64,000 nucleotides of DNA from Lactobacillus sp. (GCA_022484695.1 JAKVKU010000013.1:29410-93409), one strand, 5' to 3'; positions 27,957 through 39,439 are shown, counted from the first letter of the stretch. Numbers and translations are program-made. Notes: generated by a model not told the origin, from the letters alone.

Positions 27957-28400
27957 TTAAATTAACTTTGTTAAGTCTAATGCTTCAGGTTTTTGAGCTT
28001 CATGTTTGTGATCAGCATCTGCATAAACATGTAACTTCAAGAATTGTTGATGACCCAAGCTATTTTTAGGTAACATACCCTTGATTGAATTTTCAACCAA
28101 GCGCACTGGATTGTTAGCTAATAATTCGCCGGCAGACTTAGTTTTCAAACCGCCAGGGTGATTACTATGATGATAGTAGAATTTATGAGTTGCTTTGCGA
28201 CCAGTCAACTTTACTTTACCAGCATTGATGATGATGACATTGTCACCTGTGTCAATGTTAGGTGTGAAAGTTGGTTTGTTTTTACCGCGTAAAATTGATG
28301 CAACGACAGCAGATACACGACCTAAGGCGATATCTGTAGCGTCGACAACATACCATTTACGTTCAATTTCAGTTGGTTTAGCCATATAAGTTGTACGCAC
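27957..28400 (-). CDS. rplM: 50S ribosomal protein L13
   Basis: 147 residues if started at GTG 28400, which follows GGAGG by 9 nt and gives the usual family N-terminus MRTTYMAK. Longer frames are leader. Landmarks: [34 protein letters not shown] and [10 protein letters not shown]. First gene of the rplM-rpsI pair; the leader may carry an L13-type autoregulatory RNA. Confidence 0.97.
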   Translation of the reverse strand: MRTTYMAKPTEIERKWYVVDATDIALGRVSAVVASILRGKNKPTFTPNIDTGDNVIIINAGKVKLTGRKATHKFYYHHSNHPGGLKTKSAGELLANNPVRLVENSIKGMLPKNSLGHQQFLKLHVYADADHKHEAQKPEALDLTKLI

Positions 28401-28480
28401 GTTGTATTTCCTCCATTTTTCGAGTCGATGTTTGACACCAGTAAGTTTCCGGGGCTTATCGTGGGGCAAACAATACCGTT
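28401..28480 (-). ncRNA. Possible L13 leader RNA
   Basis: Upstream of rplM the minus-strand leader can fold as nested stems, outer GTTTG/CAAAC and inner TAAG/CTTA around a CCCCGGAAA loop. Firmicutes often carry an L13 leader here by which the protein represses its own synthesis. A covariance search was not possible, so this is a position-based call. Confidence 0.4.
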
Positions 28481-28509
28481 TACTAGTTTATCTAATATCC
28501 CCCCCTAAG

Positions 28510-29271
28510 TCAATGGGAATTTTCAGATTCATAGTAAACTTTTTTTAAGTACAGACCGCTGGCCGGGGCAGTCCCCCTGGCCTGTTGGCGATCCTTGACC
28601 TCATATAACCGCAAAAAGTCGTGGACATCCCGGCGGCCGTTACCAATTTCTAATAAGGTGGCCACTAATATCCGGACCATATTATACAAAAAGCCATTGC
28701 CATAAAACTCAAATTGAATTTGGTTTTGTTCGGGGACCGTCCAAACCTGGGCATCATAAATCGTGCGAACCTTATTTTTGATCACGCCACCGGAGGCTGC
28801 GAAGCTGGTAAAATCATGGGTCCCCTTCACGTCTTCTAAAGCCAGTTTGATTCTTTCTAAATCCAAAGGATAGGGATAATGGCCGGCATAATGGCGGGTA
28901 AAGGGATTAGTGTAATAGCCCCGGTCCACTTTATAGAGATAACGCTTGCCCGTGGTGTTGAATTGGGCATGAAAGGTTTCTGGCACGATAGCGCTGTTTA
29001 AAATCTCCGTATCCAGAGGCATTAAAGAATTTAAAGCCTTTAACATATTTTCAGCGGGAATATTGCCCGGGTAATCAAAATGGATCACTTGGCCCAGGGC
29101 ATGAACGCCAGCATCGGTCCGGCCGGAGCCGTGTACCGTGACGGCGACCCCTTTGGTCATCTTCAAGAGGGCTTTTTCTAAAACGCCTTGGACGGTACGC
29201 TGATTAGGCTGGCGCTGAAAACCAGAGAAATCTGTGCCGTCATAGGCCATGGTTAATTTATAACGTGTCAT
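28510..29271 (-). CDS. truA: tRNA pseudouridine synthase A
   Basis: 253 residues. Catalytic Asp53 lies in [14 protein letters not shown], with [12 protein letters not shown] at the N-terminus and [20 protein letters not shown] in the C-terminal domain. It isomerises U38-U40 in tRNA anticodon stems. ATG 29271 has AGGAG. 8 bp after ecfT; last gene before the rplM leader. Confidence 0.97.
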   Translation of the reverse strand: MTRYKLTMAYDGTDFSGFQRQPNQRTVQGVLEKALLKMTKGVAVTVHGSGRTDAGVHALGQVIHFDYPGNIPAENMLKALNSLMPLDTEILNSAIVPETFHAQFNTTGKRYLYKVDRGYYTNPFTRHYAGHYPYPLDLERIKLALEDVKGTHDFTSFAASGGVIKNKVRTIYDAQVWTVPEQNQIQFEFYGNGFLYNMVRILVATLLEIGNGRRDVHDFLRLYEVKDRQQARGTAPASGLYLKKVYYESENSH

Positions 29272-29279
29272 AAAAACTC

Positions 29280-30074
29280 CTAATTTCTTGCAAAGATTAA
29301 AGCAGCGGTCAAGACGATCATGACAATAATGGCGCCAGTATCGACTCTATGCCACTGCAACACCCGATAACGGGTCCGCTCTGTTTCGCCGTTATAGCCC
29401 CGAGATTCCATGGCAATGGCCAAATCGCCGGCCCGGGAAAAGGTATTGACGAACAAGGGGATCAAAACGGGGACCATGGCTTTGACCCGTTTCATCAAGC
29501 CCCCATCCCCAAAGTCAACGCCCCGTGCCCGTTGCGCATTCATGATGGCCATGGTTTCATCCATTAGAGTTGGGACAAAACGCAGGGCCAAGGAAATCAT
29601 CAAGGCCAATTGATCAATGGGTAGGTGTAATTTCTTCAAAGGATTCAACAAGGCTTCGATGCCATCGGCAATCATTAAGGGCGCCGTGGTCAACGTCAGT
29701 AAGGTGGACATCAAAATAATCATCATAAACCGCAAGAACACGTAGACACTGCTGATGATCCCATATTGACTCAAGGCAAAGGGTCCGAATTGCCAATACA
29801 CATGCCCGCCGCGGGTCAGGAACAGTTGAAATAAGACCGTAATCAAAATCAAGAAGAACAGCGGTCGCACACCCCTAAAGAAGAACTTTTGATCCACACC
29901 GGATAAAAAGATCACACCCAAGGTGAAGGCGATCATCAACGCATAGCTGGCCACGTTATTGGCCAAAAAGATAATCGCAATAAAGTAAAAACTTATGAGA
30001 ATCTTACTGCGAGGGTCCATATGATGGATCCACGTGTCCCCAGGGACAAATCTACCTAATATCAGCTTATCCAT
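29280..30074 (-). CDS. ecfT: ECF transporter T component
   Basis: 264 residues, about five to six helices. The cytoplasmic coupling helices carry the paired motifs NAQRARG and AMESRGYNG, which connect T to the two ATPases. It forms the shared energising module for vitamin-specific S components encoded elsewhere. 1 bp separates it from ecfA2. Confidence 0.96.
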   Translation of the reverse strand: MDKLILGRFVPGDTWIHHMDPRSKILISFYFIAIIFLANNVASYALMIAFTLGVIFLSGVDQKFFFRGVRPLFFLILITVLFQLFLTRGGHVYWQFGPFALSQYGIISSVYVFLRFMMIILMSTLLTLTTAPLMIADGIEALLNPLKKLHLPIDQLALMISLALRFVPTLMDETMAIMNAQRARGVDFGDGGLMKRVKAMVPVLIPLFVNTFSRAGDLAIAMESRGYNGETERTRYRVLQWHRVDTGAIIVMIVLTAALIFARN

Positions 30075-30075
30075 T

Positions 30076-30939
30076 TCACTGCTCCGTCTCTGTCAACTGT
30101 TTTGTAATGAGGTCAACTAATTCCGATTCCTTTAAGGGTAAGGTGGGCACCTTAAAACCCTGTTGGCGCATTTGCAACGCAAACTGGGTGGCTTTAGGTA
30201 ACCCCAAGCCATGATCCAACATAAATTGATAATCGTTAAAAATTTCTTGGGGCGTACCCGACTTGATCAACTGCCCCTGTTCTAGAATAAAGACGTGCTC
30301 GGCAAAATCAGCCACGTCATCCATTTGGTGGGTCACCAAAATAATCGATAGCCCCCGCTTTTCGTGTAATTCTAAAAACAGATCCATCATCGCTTGGCGG
30401 CTCTTGGGATCTAAGCCGGCTGTGGGCTCGTCTAACACCAAGATGTCTGGCTTTAAGGCCAGTACCCCGGCAATCGCTACCCGGCGCATCTGGCCCCCAG
30501 AAAGGTCAAAGGGTGATACGTCAAAGTACTTCTCATCTAAGCCCACGGTGGTCAACATTTCCCGGGCGATTTCCAAAGCTTCAGCCTGGCTGGCGCCAAA
30601 GTTCATGGGACCAAAGGCAATATCTTTGCCCACGGTTTCTTCAAACAATTGATGTTCAGCAAATTGAAAGACAATGCCGACTTTTTTGCGTAGGGATTTT
30701 AAGTTTTTATTATTTGTCTCGGCGGTAATCACCCGCGAATCGATCTGAACTTCGCCGGAACTGGGTTTTAAAAGCGCATTCAAGTGTTGTAACAACGTTG
30801 ATTTCCCACTACCCGTATGGCCAATAATGGCTGTATAACTGTTATCCGGGATGGTCAGCGAGATATCTTTCAACCCCGCCGTGGCCATGGGTGTCCCCAT
30901 ATTATAGAAATAATCTACATTTTTAAATGTAATTGCCAT
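30076..30939 (-). CDS. ecfA2: ECF transporter ATPase A2
   Basis: 287 residues. Walker [11 protein letters not shown]-loop [14 protein letters not shown], signature DLSGGQMRR, Walker [13 protein letters not shown] and switch His VTHQMDD are complete. The N-terminus with [14 protein letters not shown] marks the A2 rather than the A1 paralogue. It overlaps ecfA1 by 25 bp. Confidence 0.96.
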   Translation of the reverse strand: MAITFKNVDYFYNMGTPMATAGLKDISLTIPDNSYTAIIGHTGSGKSTLLQHLNALLKPSSGEVQIDSRVITAETNNKNLKSLRKKVGIVFQFAEHQLFEETVGKDIAFGPMNFGASQAEALEIAREMLTTVGLDEKYFDVSPFDLSGGQMRRVAIAGVLALKPDILVLDEPTAGLDPKSRQAMMDLFLELHEKRGLSIILVTHQMDDVADFAEHVFILEQGQLIKSGTPQEIFNDYQFMLDHGLGLPKATQFALQMRQQGFKVPTLPLKESELVDLITKQLTETEQ

Positions 30940-31748
30940 AACGCAGAAATCAACTCCTCTTCACTCAAATACGTCTCCGGCAACGTGATGCCCGAGTCTT
31001 TTAAATCCTCTGATAATTGGGGTACAAAGGGCAGGGTCAACCCCGCCCGCTGAATCAAGGCCACCTGGGAAAATATCTCCTTAGGTGTACCGGTGGCTTG
31101 AAGCCGACCCCCATCTAGCACCAATATTTGGTCGGCTAGGGCCGCTTCTTCCAAATCATGGGTCACTGACAGCACTGTGACGTGCAAGCGGTCTTGAAGC
31201 TCCTGGACGATGTTTAACACATCACTGCGGCCTTTAGGATCGAGCATGCTGGTGGCTTCATCTAAAATAATGATGGCCGGTTGCATGGCAATAATGCCTG
31301 CCAAGGCTACCCGTTGTTTTTGGCCCCCGGACAGATGGGCGGGCTCTCTAGTGGCAAAGTCGGCCATGCCCACATCACTTAAGGCCTTTTTCACCCGCCG
31401 GTGCATCTCATCATGGGGGATCTGGCGATTCTCCAGTCCAAAGGCCACATCATCTTCCACTGTGGCCCCGACGAATTGATTATCCGGATTTTGAAAAACG
31501 ATCCCGATTTGTTTGCGAATATCCCAAACGGAATCTTCGGTCAAAGTTGTGCCATTGATCACAACTTCCCCACTAGTTGGGGCTAGTAACCCGTTTAAAT
31601 TTTTTGTTAAAGTACTCTTACCACTACCGTTATGACCCACAATGGCGATCCATTGTCCGGCGTCCACGCTAAAAGTGACGTCTTGTAAAACAAGCTCAGT
31701 TTCAGCGCTGTAACGATAGCTTAACTGCTTGACTTCTATGCTCTTCAT
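30915..31748 (-). CDS. ecfA1: ECF transporter ATPase A1
   Basis: 277 residues. Walker [11 protein letters not shown]-loop [17 protein letters not shown], signature HLSGGQKQR, Walker [13 protein letters not shown] and VTHDLEE. With EcfA2 and EcfT it powers group II ECF vitamin uptake. First gene of the ecf-truA-rplM-rpsI stretch; a promoter candidate lies 31-59 bp upstream. Confidence 0.96.
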   Translation of the reverse strand: MKSIEVKQLSYRYSAETELVLQDVTFSVDAGQWIAIVGHNGSGKSTLTKNLNGLLAPTSGEVVINGTTLTEDSVWDIRKQIGIVFQNPDNQFVGATVEDDVAFGLENRQIPHDEMHRRVKKALSDVGMADFATREPAHLSGGQKQRVALAGIIAMQPAIIILDEATSMLDPKGRSDVLNIVQELQDRLHVTVLSVTHDLEEAALADQILVLDGGRLQATGTPKEIFSQVALIQRAGLTLPFVPQLSEDLKDSGITLPETYLSEEELISALWQLHLKM

Positions 31749-31778
31749 GACATTATCCTCAAAAATGAATTTAGCTTC

Positions 31779-31807
31779 ATCATATCATAAAAACGTCGGC
31801 TTCTAAA
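31779..31807 (-). promoter_or_regulatory. Promoter candidate for ecfA1
   Basis: Minus strand: -35 TTTAGA, 17-bp spacer, -10 TATGAT. It lies just upstream of the ecfA1 start and downstream of the alpha operon. Confidence 0.5.
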
Positions 31808-31949
31808 AAGGGATAGCGCAAAAAAATGAATTCTTTAAAAAAGTGCACAAAAAAATCATTCGCAGATGAAACATCTCTAAAGAAATGCGTTCGAACTAGA
31901 CTTGGGATGACCCATCATCGTAGCGTCCTATCACCGTATGGAATGATCA

Positions 31950-31969
31950 ATTTTAATTTAAATTAAAAT
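31950..31969. repeat. 20-bp perfect AT palindrome after rplQ
   Basis: ATTTTAATTTAAATTAAAAT is its own reverse complement and lies 8 bp after the rplQ stop. It has no T run and only A-T pairs, so it is a weak terminator on its own. A further small hairpin (AGATG/CATCT, near 31870) followed by T7 about 12 nt later on the minus strand may finish the alpha-operon transcript. Confidence 0.5.
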
Positions 31970-31976
31970 GCGAATG

Positions 31977-32357
31977 TTATACAAACTCGATAATTGCCAT
32001 TGGAGCGCCATCACCGCGTCTTGGTTGTGTTTTCATGATGCGTGTGTAACCGCCTTGACGGTCTGTGTATCTTGGTGCAATATCGCTAAATAACTTTTGC
32101 AAAGCAGATTGAACAACCACGTTGTCTTCTTCTTCACGGATATCAGCGATTTCATCGCGGACATAAGAAGCAGCTTGACGACGTGCATGCAAATCACCGC
32201 GTTTGCCTAAAGTGATCATCTTTTCGACAGACTTACGAATTTCCTTTGCACGTGTTTCAGTTGTTACAATACGTTCATTGATAATTAAATCAGTAGTTAA
32301 ATCGCGTAGCATCGCTTTTCGTGGTGCAGAAGCACGGCCTAATTTACGATAACCCAT
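31977..32357 (-). CDS. rplQ: 50S ribosomal protein L17
   Basis: 126 residues. [20 protein letters not shown] at the start and the ending [12 protein letters not shown] are diagnostic of the long Firmicutes L17. Last gene of the alpha operon, 21 bp after rpoA. Confidence 0.98.
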   Translation of the reverse strand: MGYRKLGRASAPRKAMLRDLTTDLIINERIVTTETRAKEIRKSVEKMITLGKRGDLHARRQAASYVRDEIADIREEEDNVVVQSALQKLFSDIAPRYTDRQGGYTRIMKTQPRRGDGAPMAIIEFV

Positions 32358-32378
32358 TATTTAACCCTCCTTTTACAT

Positions 32379-33317
32379 TTAATCTTCTTGTTTGAGTGAT
32401 AAACCTAAATCATTAAGTTTATTTTTAACTTCTTCTAAGGATTTACGGCCTAGATTACGAACCTTCATCATGTCAGCTTCGGTCTTGTTAGTCAATTCCT
32501 GCACTGTATTGATGCCGGCGCGCTTCAAGCAATTGTACGAACGGACAGACAAGTCCAATTCTTCAATTGTCATTTCAAGCATCTTTTCCTTATGGGTTTC
32601 TTCTTTTTCAACCATAACTTCGGTATTCTTAGCTTCATCAGTTAAGTTTACGAAGATGCTTAAATGATCCGTTAAAATCTTAGCAGCCAAACTAATTGCT
32701 TCACGGGGATTAATGGAACCATTGGTCCAAACGTCAAGCGTCAGTTTGTCAAAATCATTGCGTTTTCCGACACGAGTACTTTCAACTTGATAATTCACGC
32801 GATCGATTGGGGTAAAAATAGAATCAATTGGTAAAACACCAATAGGGGTATCTTCAGTCTTATTTTGATCGGCTGGCACATACCCACGACCTTGTTTAAC
32901 CATCATACGAACGTGAAAATGGCCACCTTCAGCTACAGTACAAATATATTGTTCAGGATTCAACACTTCAATATCGCTATCGGTAATGATATCACCCGCA
33001 GTAACTTTAGCTGGACCTTCAACGTCAATTTCAACCGTTCTTGCTTCCTCGCTATGAGATTTCAAAGCGAGTTTTTTAATATTCAAGATGATCTGTGTGA
33101 CATCTTCAAGAACGCCATCGATAGTCGAAAATTCGTGAAGTACACCGTCAATTTGGATGCTAGAAACTGCTGCACCAGATAATGAAGACAGTAAAATCCG
33201 TCTTAATGAATTACCCAAAGTAGTCCCATATCCGCGTTCAAGAGGTTCAATTACGAACTTCCCATAATTTGTACTTTCATCAACTTTAGCAATCGTTGGC
33301 TTTTCAAATTCGATCAT
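32379..33317 (-). CDS. rpoA: DNA-directed RNA polymerase alpha subunit
   Basis: 312 residues from ATG 33317. Assembly domain: [28 protein letters not shown]-terminal domain: [19 protein letters not shown] and [18 protein letters not shown], which contacts UP elements and activators. 84 bp after rpsK, in the standard rpsM-rpsK-rpoA-rplQ order. Confidence 0.98.
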   Translation of the reverse strand: MIEFEKPTIAKVDESTNYGKFVIEPLERGYGTTLGNSLRRILLSSLSGAAVSSIQIDGVLHEFSTIDGVLEDVTQIILNIKKLALKSHSEEARTVEIDVEGPAKVTAGDIITDSDIEVLNPEQYICTVAEGGHFHVRMMVKQGRGYVPADQNKTEDTPIGVLPIDSIFTPIDRVNYQVESTRVGKRNDFDKLTLDVWTNGSINPREAISLAAKILTDHLSIFVNLTDEAKNTEVMVEKEETHKEKMLEMTIEELDLSVRSYNCLKRAGINTVQELTNKTEADMMKVRNLGRKSLEEVKNKLNDLGLSLKQED

Positions 33318-33401
33318 TCTTGTCAGTACCCCTTTCAAAATGAGCAGTGCTTATCAGATATACGTTTAGAAATAATATTGACAATCTATAACCGCACCCA
33401 A

Positions 33402-33791
33402 CTAAACACGACGACGTTTTGGTGGACGAGAACCATTATGGGGTACAGGTGTCACGTCACGAATGGCCGTTACTTCCAAACCAGTAGCTTGAAGTGAACG
33501 AATTGCAGCTTCACGACCTGAGCCAGGTCCTTTGACAGCAACTTCTACAGCCTTCATGCCATGTTCCATAGATTCCTTAGCAGCAGATTCAGCAGCCATT
33601 TGCGCAGCAAATGGTGTTGACTTACGGCTACCTTTGAAGCCTAAAGCACCAGCTGAAGACCAAGCAATTGCATTGCCTTGGGGATCAGTGATCATAACCA
33701 AAGTATTATTAAATGTTGAGTGAATGTGCGCAACGCCAGATTCGATATTTTTACGAACACGGCGCTTACGTGTTGTTTTCTTCGTTGCCAT
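33402..33791 (-). CDS. rpsK: 30S ribosomal protein S11
   Basis: 129 residues. [18 protein letters not shown] and [13 protein letters not shown] at the C-terminus are the family hallmarks. 20 bp after rpsM; AGGGAGG ribosome site. Confidence 0.98.
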   Translation of the reverse strand: MATKKTTRKRRVRKNIESGVAHIHSTFNNTLVMITDPQGNAIAWSSAGALGFKGSRKSTPFAAQMAAESAAKESMEHGMKAVEVAVKGPGSGREAAIRSLQATGLEVTAIRDVTPVPHNGSRPPKRRRV

Positions 33792-33811
33792 TAGTTAACC
33801 TCCCTTTTCAG

Positions 33812-34177
33812 TTATTTCTTCTTGCCGGCGATGGAGACCTTAGGGCCTTTACGAGTCCGGGCATTGTTCTTAGTGTTTTGGCCACGGACAGGTAAACCCC
33901 GACGATGACGCATCCCACGATAAGAACCAATTTCTTGTAGACGTTTGATATCCATGTTAACAGAACGACGTAAGTCACCTTCAACACGGTAGTTGTCGAC
34001 AACGGCACGAATCTTATCTTCTTGATCAGGTGTTAACGCACTTGTACGAACGTCTTCAGATACACCAGCAGAAGCTAAGATTTTTTGAGCAGTCGTGTTA
34101 CCAATACCAAAAATATAAGTTAAAGCAATGACGATACGCTTATCTTTAGGTAAATCAATACCAGCGATACGAGCCAT
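33812..34177 (-). CDS. rpsM: 30S ribosomal protein S13
   Basis: 121 residues. [40 protein letters not shown] and a basic tail. It binds the head of the small subunit and contacts L5. 25 bp after rpmJ. Confidence 0.98.
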   Translation of the reverse strand: MARIAGIDLPKDKRIVIALTYIFGIGNTTAQKILASAGVSEDVRTSALTPDQEDKIRAVVDNYRVEGDLRRSVNMDIKRLQEIGSYRGMRHRRGLPVRGQNTKNNARTRKGPKVSIAGKKK

Positions 34178-34202
34178 ATTGGCACCTCCTATTTATTTAA
34201 TA

Positions 34203-34319
34203 TTAACCTTGGCGTTGTTTGTGTTTTGGATTTGCAGAGCAAATTACCATGACACGGCCTTTTCTTTTAATTACTTTACAATGTTCGCACATTGGTTTTA
34301 CTGATGGTCTTACCTTCAT
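34203..34319 (-). CDS. rpmJ: 50S ribosomal protein L36
   Basis: A 38-residue protein read directly from the bases: starts [17 protein letters not shown], ends [12 protein letters not shown]. The zinc ligands are the C11xxC14 pair with Cys27 and His33, so this is the zinc-binding (C+) form. ATG 34319 has AGGAGG upstream. Lies between infA and rpsM. Confidence 0.96.
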   Translation of the reverse strand: MKVRPSVKPMCEHCKVIKRKGRVMVICSANPKHKQRQG

Positions 34320-34370
34320 AATACGACATCCTCCTTTATAAAGATGTACATCTAGATCGACTGCTTACGA

Positions 34371-34589
34371 CTATTTGAAACGGTAAGTGATTCTACCTTT
34401 AGTCAAGTCATAAGGTGACAGTTCAACTGTGACACGATCCCCAGGTAAAATACGAATGTAATGCATCCGAATTTTACCAGAGACGTGTGCTAAAATAGTT
34501 GCGCCATTTTCTAATTCTACTTTAAACATTGCATTGGGCAAAGTATCAATAACTTTACCTTCAACTTCAATAACATCGTCCTTAGCCAA
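34371..34589 (-). CDS. infA: Translation initiation factor IF-1
   Basis: 72 residues, a single OB-fold: [20 protein letters not shown], then [19 protein letters not shown]. Starts at TTG 34589, 7 nt after GGGAGG. It is separated from adk by 132 bp holding a good promoter and a hairpin, so it heads its own transcription unit within the ribosomal block. Confidence 0.97.
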   Translation of the reverse strand: MAKDDVIEVEGKVIDTLPNAMFKVELENGATILAHVSGKIRMHYIRILPGDRVTVELSPYDLTKGRITYRFK

Positions 34590-34627
34590 GTGGAAACCTC
34601 CCTTATCAAAACTGAACGCATAAAAAT

Positions 34628-34695
34628 GGTGAGAGCCTCAGCACTCACCGCCGTGTCATACCGAGTTAGTATACCATATTACAAATAATTTGCAA
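34628..34695 (-). promoter_or_regulatory. infA promoter and leader hairpin
   Basis: Minus strand: -35 TTGCAA (34690-34695), 16-bp spacer, extended -10 TGG-TATACT (34668-34673). About 20 nt downstream, the leader forms GGTGAG/CTCACC (34628-34649) followed by ATTTTTA, which could act as a weak attenuator. Confidence 0.65.
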
Positions 34696-34721
34696 CTGAT
34701 GCTGCTTGCTTGGTTGAAAGG

Positions 34722-35375
34722 TTAGTTCAGCTTAGCTAAGACGCCAGTTATTTGTTTAAATACATCATCAATGTCTTGATCACCGTTAACTGTGTGTAAT
34801 AGGCCTTTTGATTTATAAAAATCAATTAAAGGAGTGTTCATTTTGATGTTGACGTCTAAACGATTTTTAACTGTTTCAGGTTTGTCATCTTCACGTTGGA
34901 AGAATTCATGTCCGCCACAACGATCACAAGTCCCTGCAACCTTCGTTGGATTGTAAATCTTGTGGTAAGTTGCCCCACAGTTCTTACAAATGTAGCGACC
35001 GGATAGACGATCAACCAATTTCTTTGGATCGACGTCTATGTTAATGACAGCATCAAGGGGTTTGTCTAACTCTTCGGTAATCTGAGTCAACGCTTCAGCT
35101 TGGGCAATGGTCCGAGGAAAGCCATCTAGCATATAGCCATCAGCTGTATCTCCTTGGGCCAAGCGTGCTTTCACAATTGCTTCAGTCACGTCGTCAGGCA
35201 CTAAGTTACCTTGATCCATAAAAGCTTTTGCTTTCAAACCAATTTCTGTTTTATTGGCAATTGCTTCGCGAAACATATCCCCCGTCGAAATGTGTTGAAT
35301 ATGAAATTCATCCACGATTTTTTCGGCTTGCGTGCCCTTACCAGCACCAGGTAAACCCATTAAAATTAAATTCAT
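34722..35375 (-). CDS. adk: Adenylate kinase
   Basis: 217 residues. P-loop [10 protein letters not shown] (7-16), GFPRT AMP-binding region, and a zinc-type LID with two Cys pairs (CKNC...CDRC). Catalyses ATP + AMP to 2 ADP. 10 bp after secY, as usual in the spc operon. No map gene follows, as is normal for lactobacilli. Confidence 0.98.
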   Translation of the reverse strand: MNLILMGLPGAGKGTQAEKIVDEFHIQHISTGDMFREAIANKTEIGLKAKAFMDQGNLVPDDVTEAIVKARLAQGDTADGYMLDGFPRTIAQAEALTQITEELDKPLDAVINIDVDPKKLVDRLSGRYICKNCGATYHKIYNPTKVAGTCDRCGGHEFFQREDDKPETVKNRLDVNIKMNTPLIDFYKSKGLLHTVNGDQDIDDVFKQITGVLAKLN

Positions 35376-35385
35376 TATGTTCTCC

Positions 35386-36684
35386 TCAGTCTCTTATAAA
35401 TCCTACATATTCACGTTTCATCAACAAACCACTTAATTGACGGTTCATTTCAATCGCTGCTTGCACAACGATCAACAAACTGGTTCCCCCCAACCCAATG
35501 GATTGTGGTAAACCCCAAAGGTTGGTTGCCAACTGTGGTAACAGGGCAACTAAACCTAAGAACAGTGATCCGACAGTGGATAACTTCATTAACATCGTTG
35601 ATAAGTATTTTTCAGTTGCTTTACCTGGCCAAACGCTAGGAATGTAACTGCCTTGTTTTTGTAAGTTCTCAGATACTTTTTCAGGATTGACCTGCACAAA
35701 AGCGTAGAAGAACGTAAACAGGATAATTAACACCGTGTATAAAATTGCACCCGTCGTTGTCTGCATGCTGAAGACGTTTTGTAGAACTTGGAACCAATGA
35801 TCTTCACTGTGATTTTGTTGGAAAATCAACAGAATCGTTGAAGGCATTACAATAAAAGAACTGGCGAAGATTACTGGGATAACCCCAGCCACATTGATTT
35901 TTAATGGTAGGAAAGATTCACTACCACCACCGACAACACGCCGGGTATAACGAATCGGAATCTTACGGTTAGCTTGTTGCACGTAAGTTACAAATGCGAT
36001 GATCACAAGCACAGCGATAAGTAATACGGCTAGGAAAATCCAGCCCTTCCACTGATTACCAGCACCGGCATTGACAACTTGATCTTTGTATAACTGCTGC
36101 ACGCCAGCAGGCAAGCGGGCAATGATACCAGCAAAGATAATCATAGTAATCCCATTACCTAAACCACGATCGGTGATTTGCTCACCCATCCAAGTTAATA
36201 ACATGGTCCCACCGGTTAAAATGATCCCGATGACAATAAACGTACCTGTCCCGGGGTTTTTAACCAAGCCCATGCTACTCAAAGCGTTGAATCCAGCAGT
36301 AATACCAATGGATTGAACGAATGCTAAGACGATCGTCAGATATCGGGTAACCTGATTTGATTTACGCCGGCCGACTTCACCTTGCTTACTCCACTCAGTT
36401 AGCTTGGGGACAATGTCCATTTGCAACAACTGAATGACGATCTGTGCGGTGATGTACGGTGACACCCCCATGGAGAAAATGGAGTAGTTGCTTAAACCAC
36501 CACCACTGACTGTATCCATAAAGGAAATTAAACCAGTTTGACCAATCGATGTCAAAGCTTTCGCATTTACACCAGGTACAGTGACTTGTGAACCCAGGGC
36601 ATAAATGACTAAAATGCCCAAAGTAAAGAGAATTTTAGAACGAATTTCCTTTACTTTGAAAGCATCTCTCAACGTTTTGAACAA
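35386..36684 (-). CDS. secY: Protein translocase subunit SecY
   Basis: 432 residues with ten helices. Landmarks: VPGVNAKAL, the plug region [22 protein letters not shown] and the C-terminal loop [18 protein letters not shown]. Starts with TTG 36684 immediately after the rplO stop; the ribosome site GAGGTG is within the rplO end, so the two are coupled. Confidence 0.98.
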   Translation of the reverse strand: MFKTLRDAFKVKEIRSKILFTLGILVIYALGSQVTVPGVNAKALTSIGQTGLISFMDTVSGGGLSNYSIFSMGVSPYITAQIVIQLLQMDIVPKLTEWSKQGEVGRRKSNQVTRYLTIVLAFVQSIGITAGFNALSSMGLVKNPGTGTFIVIGIILTGGTMLLTWMGEQITDRGLGNGITMIIFAGIIARLPAGVQQLYKDQVVNAGAGNQWKGWIFLAVLLIAVLVIIAFVTYVQQANRKIPIRYTRRVVGGGSESFLPLKINVAGVIPVIFASSFIVMPSTILLIFQQNHSEDHWFQVLQNVFSMQTTTGAILYTVLIILFTFFYAFVQVNPEKVSENLQKQGSYIPSVWPGKATEKYLSTMLMKLSTVGSLFLGLVALLPQLATNLWGLPQSIGLGGTSLLIVVQAAIEMNRQLSGLLMKREYVGFIRD

Positions 36685-37125
36685 TTAAATCACCTCAATA
36701 GAACCGCCGGCAGCTTCAACTGCTTCTTTGGCAGCTTGAGAGAATTGATTAACTTTGATGTCTAACTTAGTTGTCAATTCGCCCTTAGCTAGTAATTTAA
36801 CTCCTGATTTAGTATTTTTGATCACGCCGTTTTCTTTTAAGAATGCAGGTGTGATTTCAGTACCAGCATCGAATTTATTTAAATCACGAATGTTGATGAC
36901 TGCGTATTCTTTGCGGTTAATGTTTTTGAAACCGCGTTTTGGCATACGTCTGTATAAAGGCATTTGGCCACCTTCAAAACCGGGACGTGTTTTACCACCA
37001 GAACGAGCCAACAAACCTTTTTGACCACGACCGGCTGTTTTACCAGTACCAGAAGAAGTACCGCGACCAACACGTTTGCGACTGTGACGGGCACCTTCAC
37101 TAATTTCTAATTCATGTAATTTCAT
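36685..37125 (-). CDS. rplO: 50S ribosomal protein L15
   Basis: 146 residues. [20 protein letters not shown], the glycine-rich [20 protein letters not shown] and [11 protein letters not shown] are diagnostic. Abuts secY without a gap. Confidence 0.98.
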   Translation of the reverse strand: MKLHELEISEGARHSRKRVGRGTSSGTGKTAGRGQKGLLARSGGKTRPGFEGGQMPLYRRMPKRGFKNINRKEYAVINIRDLNKFDAGTEITPAFLKENGVIKNTKSGVKLLAKGELTTKLDIKVNQFSQAAKEAVEAAGGSIEVI

Positions 37126-37156
37126 GCAGTTACACCTCCTTGATATAGACTATTGT

Positions 37157-37342
37157 TTAACCTTCAACAACTTCAACACTAACTAAATGGGCAATTTTAA
37201 CAATTGCGCCACGTGTAGCAGCGTTATCAGGTTTTACGACGGAACTACTAACGCGACCTAATCCTAATTCTTTCACAACTTTACGTTGTTCGGGAATGCG
37301 ATGAGCCACACTGCGTCTTAAAGTAATCTTTAATTGAGCCAT
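37157..37342 (-). CDS. rpmD: 50S ribosomal protein L30
   Basis: 61 residues. [20 protein letters not shown] and [13 protein letters not shown] mark the bacterial L30. 13 bp after rpsE. Confidence 0.97.
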   Translation of the reverse strand: MAQLKITLRRSVAHRIPEQRKVVKELGLGRVSSSVVKPDNAATRGAIVKIAHLVSVEVVEG

Positions 37343-37355
37343 CCGTTTTAGCCTC

Positions 37356-37859
37356 CTAGCCTTCTAAACTTTCGACAGAAACGCCACGAAGTGCTGCAAC
37401 CTCAGCAGCAGTCTTTAATTCCTTTAAGGCTTCCATAGTTGCGCGAATAACATTGATTGGTGTATTGCGACCAAGTGATTTACTTGTTACATCAGCAACA
37501 CCACCTAATTCCATGACGGCACGTACGGGACCACCAGCGGCAATACCAGAACCAGCTTCGGCAGGTTTTAACATAATACGGCCTGCACCGAATTGGCCAA
37601 TAACTTCATGAGGGATCGTTGTGCCAACCATTGGCACGTCAATCAAGCTCTTCTTGGCTGCATCTGCTGCTTTACGGATTGCTTCAGGAACTTCCTGGGC
37701 TTTACCAGTACCAAAGCCAACATGACCAGCTTTATCGCCGACAATAACGATTGCGGCAAAACGTAAGCGACGGCCACCTTTGACAACTTTGGTTACACGG
37801 TTAATAGAAACAACGCGATCTTCAAGATCTAAATGTGTTGGGTCAATAAATGATGCCAT
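37356..37859 (-). CDS. rpsE: 30S ribosomal protein S5
   Basis: 167 residues. [40 protein letters not shown] and [18 protein letters not shown]. The N-terminal loop with VVKGGRR where spectinomycin contacts S5 is wild-type. 20 bp after rplR. Confidence 0.98.
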   Translation of the reverse strand: MASFIDPTHLDLEDRVVSINRVTKVVKGGRRLRFAAIVIVGDKAGHVGFGTGKAQEVPEAIRKAADAAKKSLIDVPMVGTTIPHEVIGQFGAGRIMLKPAEAGSGIAAGGPVRAVMELGGVADVTSKSLGRNTPINVIRATMEALKELKTAAEVAALRGVSVESLEG

Positions 37860-37879
37860 TTAACAGTTACCTCCTTTTA

Positions 37880-38239
37880 TTAGAATTCTAAGCCATTTTC
37901 TCTTGCTGCATCTGCTAAAGCTTTAACACGACCATGATACAAATAGCCGCCCCGATCGAAGACAACGTCTTTAAGACCTTTTGCTTCAGCCCGCTTAGCG
38001 ATCAAAGCACCAACAGCTACGGCTTGTTCAGTCTTGGTACCTTTAGCATCGAGTTCTTTATCTAACGTGGAGGCACTGACTAGCGTCACACCCGCTACGT
38101 CATCAATTAATTGCGCGTAGATGTGTTGGTTAGAACGGAAAACGTTCAAACGTGGGCGCTCTGCAGTACCAGAAATTTTGTTACGGACACGCATATGACG
38201 TTTTTGGCGTGTTTTATTCTTATCTGGTTTAGTAATCAA
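37880..38239 (-). CDS. rplR: 50S ribosomal protein L18
   Basis: 119 residues from TTG 38239, six nt after AGAGGTG; this gives the usual [15 protein letters not shown] start, while the GTG at 38248 lies inside the ribosome site. [20 protein letters not shown] and the C-terminal [20 protein letters not shown] are diagnostic. It binds 5S rRNA. Confidence 0.96.
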   Translation of the reverse strand: MITKPDKNKTRQKRHMRVRNKISGTAERPRLNVFRSNQHIYAQLIDDVAGVTLVSASTLDKELDAKGTKTEQAVAVGALIAKRAEAKGLKDVVFDRGGYLYHGRVKALADAARENGLEF

Positions 38240-38278
38240 AATGTTCACCTCTAAATTTATAGTCAGCGCTATGCTGCA

Positions 38279-38809
38279 TTACTTACCTGTTTTACCTTCT
38301 TTACGACGAACATATTCATCAACGTAACGAATACCTTTACCTTTGTAAGGTTCTGGTGGACGGACGCCACGAATTGTTGCCGCAAATTCACCGATAACTT
38401 GTTTGGAAATACCGCTCAAGTTAATTTCAGTGTTTGAAGGGACTTCAATTTTAACACCTTCAGGTGCTGTCATTTCAACTGGATGAGAGTAGCCGACGTT
38501 TAAGACAAGTTTTTTACCTTGTAATTGCGCACGGTACCCGACACCAATTAATTGTAATTTCTTTTCGTAACCTTCAGTCACGCCGATGATCATGTTGTGC
38601 AAGTTGGCACGCATAGTACCATGCAATGCTTTGTAAGAATCATCCGGACGATCAAGTTTAATTTCTTGGCCTTCTTGTGTAATTGTAATAGCGGGTTCAA
38701 AGTGACGTGTTAATGCACCCTTAGGGCCTTTAACGGTGTAGTCTGAACCGTCGTGTGTTACAGTTACGTTTTCTGGGACCTCGATAACTTTATAACCAAT
38801 ACGACTCAC
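38279..38809 (-). CDS. rplF: 50S ribosomal protein L6
   Basis: 176 residues. [26 protein letters not shown], and the C-terminal [20 protein letters not shown]. 19 bp after rpsH. Confidence 0.98.
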   Translation of the reverse strand: MSRIGYKVIEVPENVTVTHDGSDYTVKGPKGALTRHFEPAITITQEGQEIKLDRPDDSYKALHGTMRANLHNMIIGVTEGYEKKLQLIGVGYRAQLQGKKLVLNVGYSHPVEMTAPEGVKIEVPSNTEINLSGISKQVIGEFAATIRGVRPPEPYKGKGIRYVDEYVRRKEGKTGK

Positions 38810-38828
38810 GTTGTTGCACCTCCTCTAA

Positions 38829-39227
38829 TTACCAAATATAAGCTAAGACTTCGCCGCCGACGTCTTTTTGACGGGCTTCTTTGTCTGTTAAGATACCAGT
38901 GGAAGTAGAGATAACTGCGATGCCTAAGCCATTTAAGACCTTAGGAACATCATCAGCTTTGACGTAGCTTCTCAAACCTGGTTTTGAAATACGTTTTAAA
39001 CCTGTAATAACGCGTTCGTTATCCTTACCATACTTCAAGAAAATACGAATGACGTTTTGTTTGTTATCTTCAATTACTTCGTAATCGCGGATAAAGCCTT
39101 CACGTTTCAGAATGTCTGAAATGGCAACTTTGACTTTAGATGATGGGACGTCTAAAGAAGTATGTCGAACCATGTTGGCGTTACGGATACGAGTTAAGTA
39201 ATCAGCAATCGGATCAGTAAGAGACAT
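38829..39227 (-). CDS. rpsH: 30S ribosomal protein S8
   Basis: 132 residues. [20 protein letters not shown] and the C-terminal [20 protein letters not shown]. 26 bp after rpsN. Confidence 0.98.
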   Translation of the reverse strand: MSLTDPIADYLTRIRNANMVRHTSLDVPSSKVKVAISDILKREGFIRDYEVIEDNKQNVIRIFLKYGKDNERVITGLKRISKPGLRSYVKADDVPKVLNGLGIAVISTSTGILTDKEARQKDVGGEVLAYIW

Positions 39228-39253
39228 ATTGCGTTTCCTCCTTTATTGGAATT

Positions 39254-39439
39254 TTACCAGCTTGCTTTTCTCATGCCAGGAATTTGACCTTCATGAGCGA
39301 GCTCACGTAGGCAGATACGGCATAATTTAAACTTACGATAAACAGAATGGGGACGGCCGCAACGTTCGCAACGCGTATATTCTTGAGTTGAAAATTTAGC
39401 AGGTCTCTTATTCTTTGCGATTAAAGATTTTTTAGCCAA
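39254..39439 (-). CDS. rpsN: 30S ribosomal protein S14, zinc type
   Basis: 61 residues. The short zinc form, with CERC and CRIC pairs (about residues 24-27 and 40-43), in the type-Z position of the spc operon between rplE and rpsH. 12 bp after rplE. Confidence 0.98.
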   Translation of the reverse strand: MAKKSLIAKNKRPAKFSTQEYTRCERCGRPHSVYRKFKLCRICLRELAHEGQIPGMRKASW

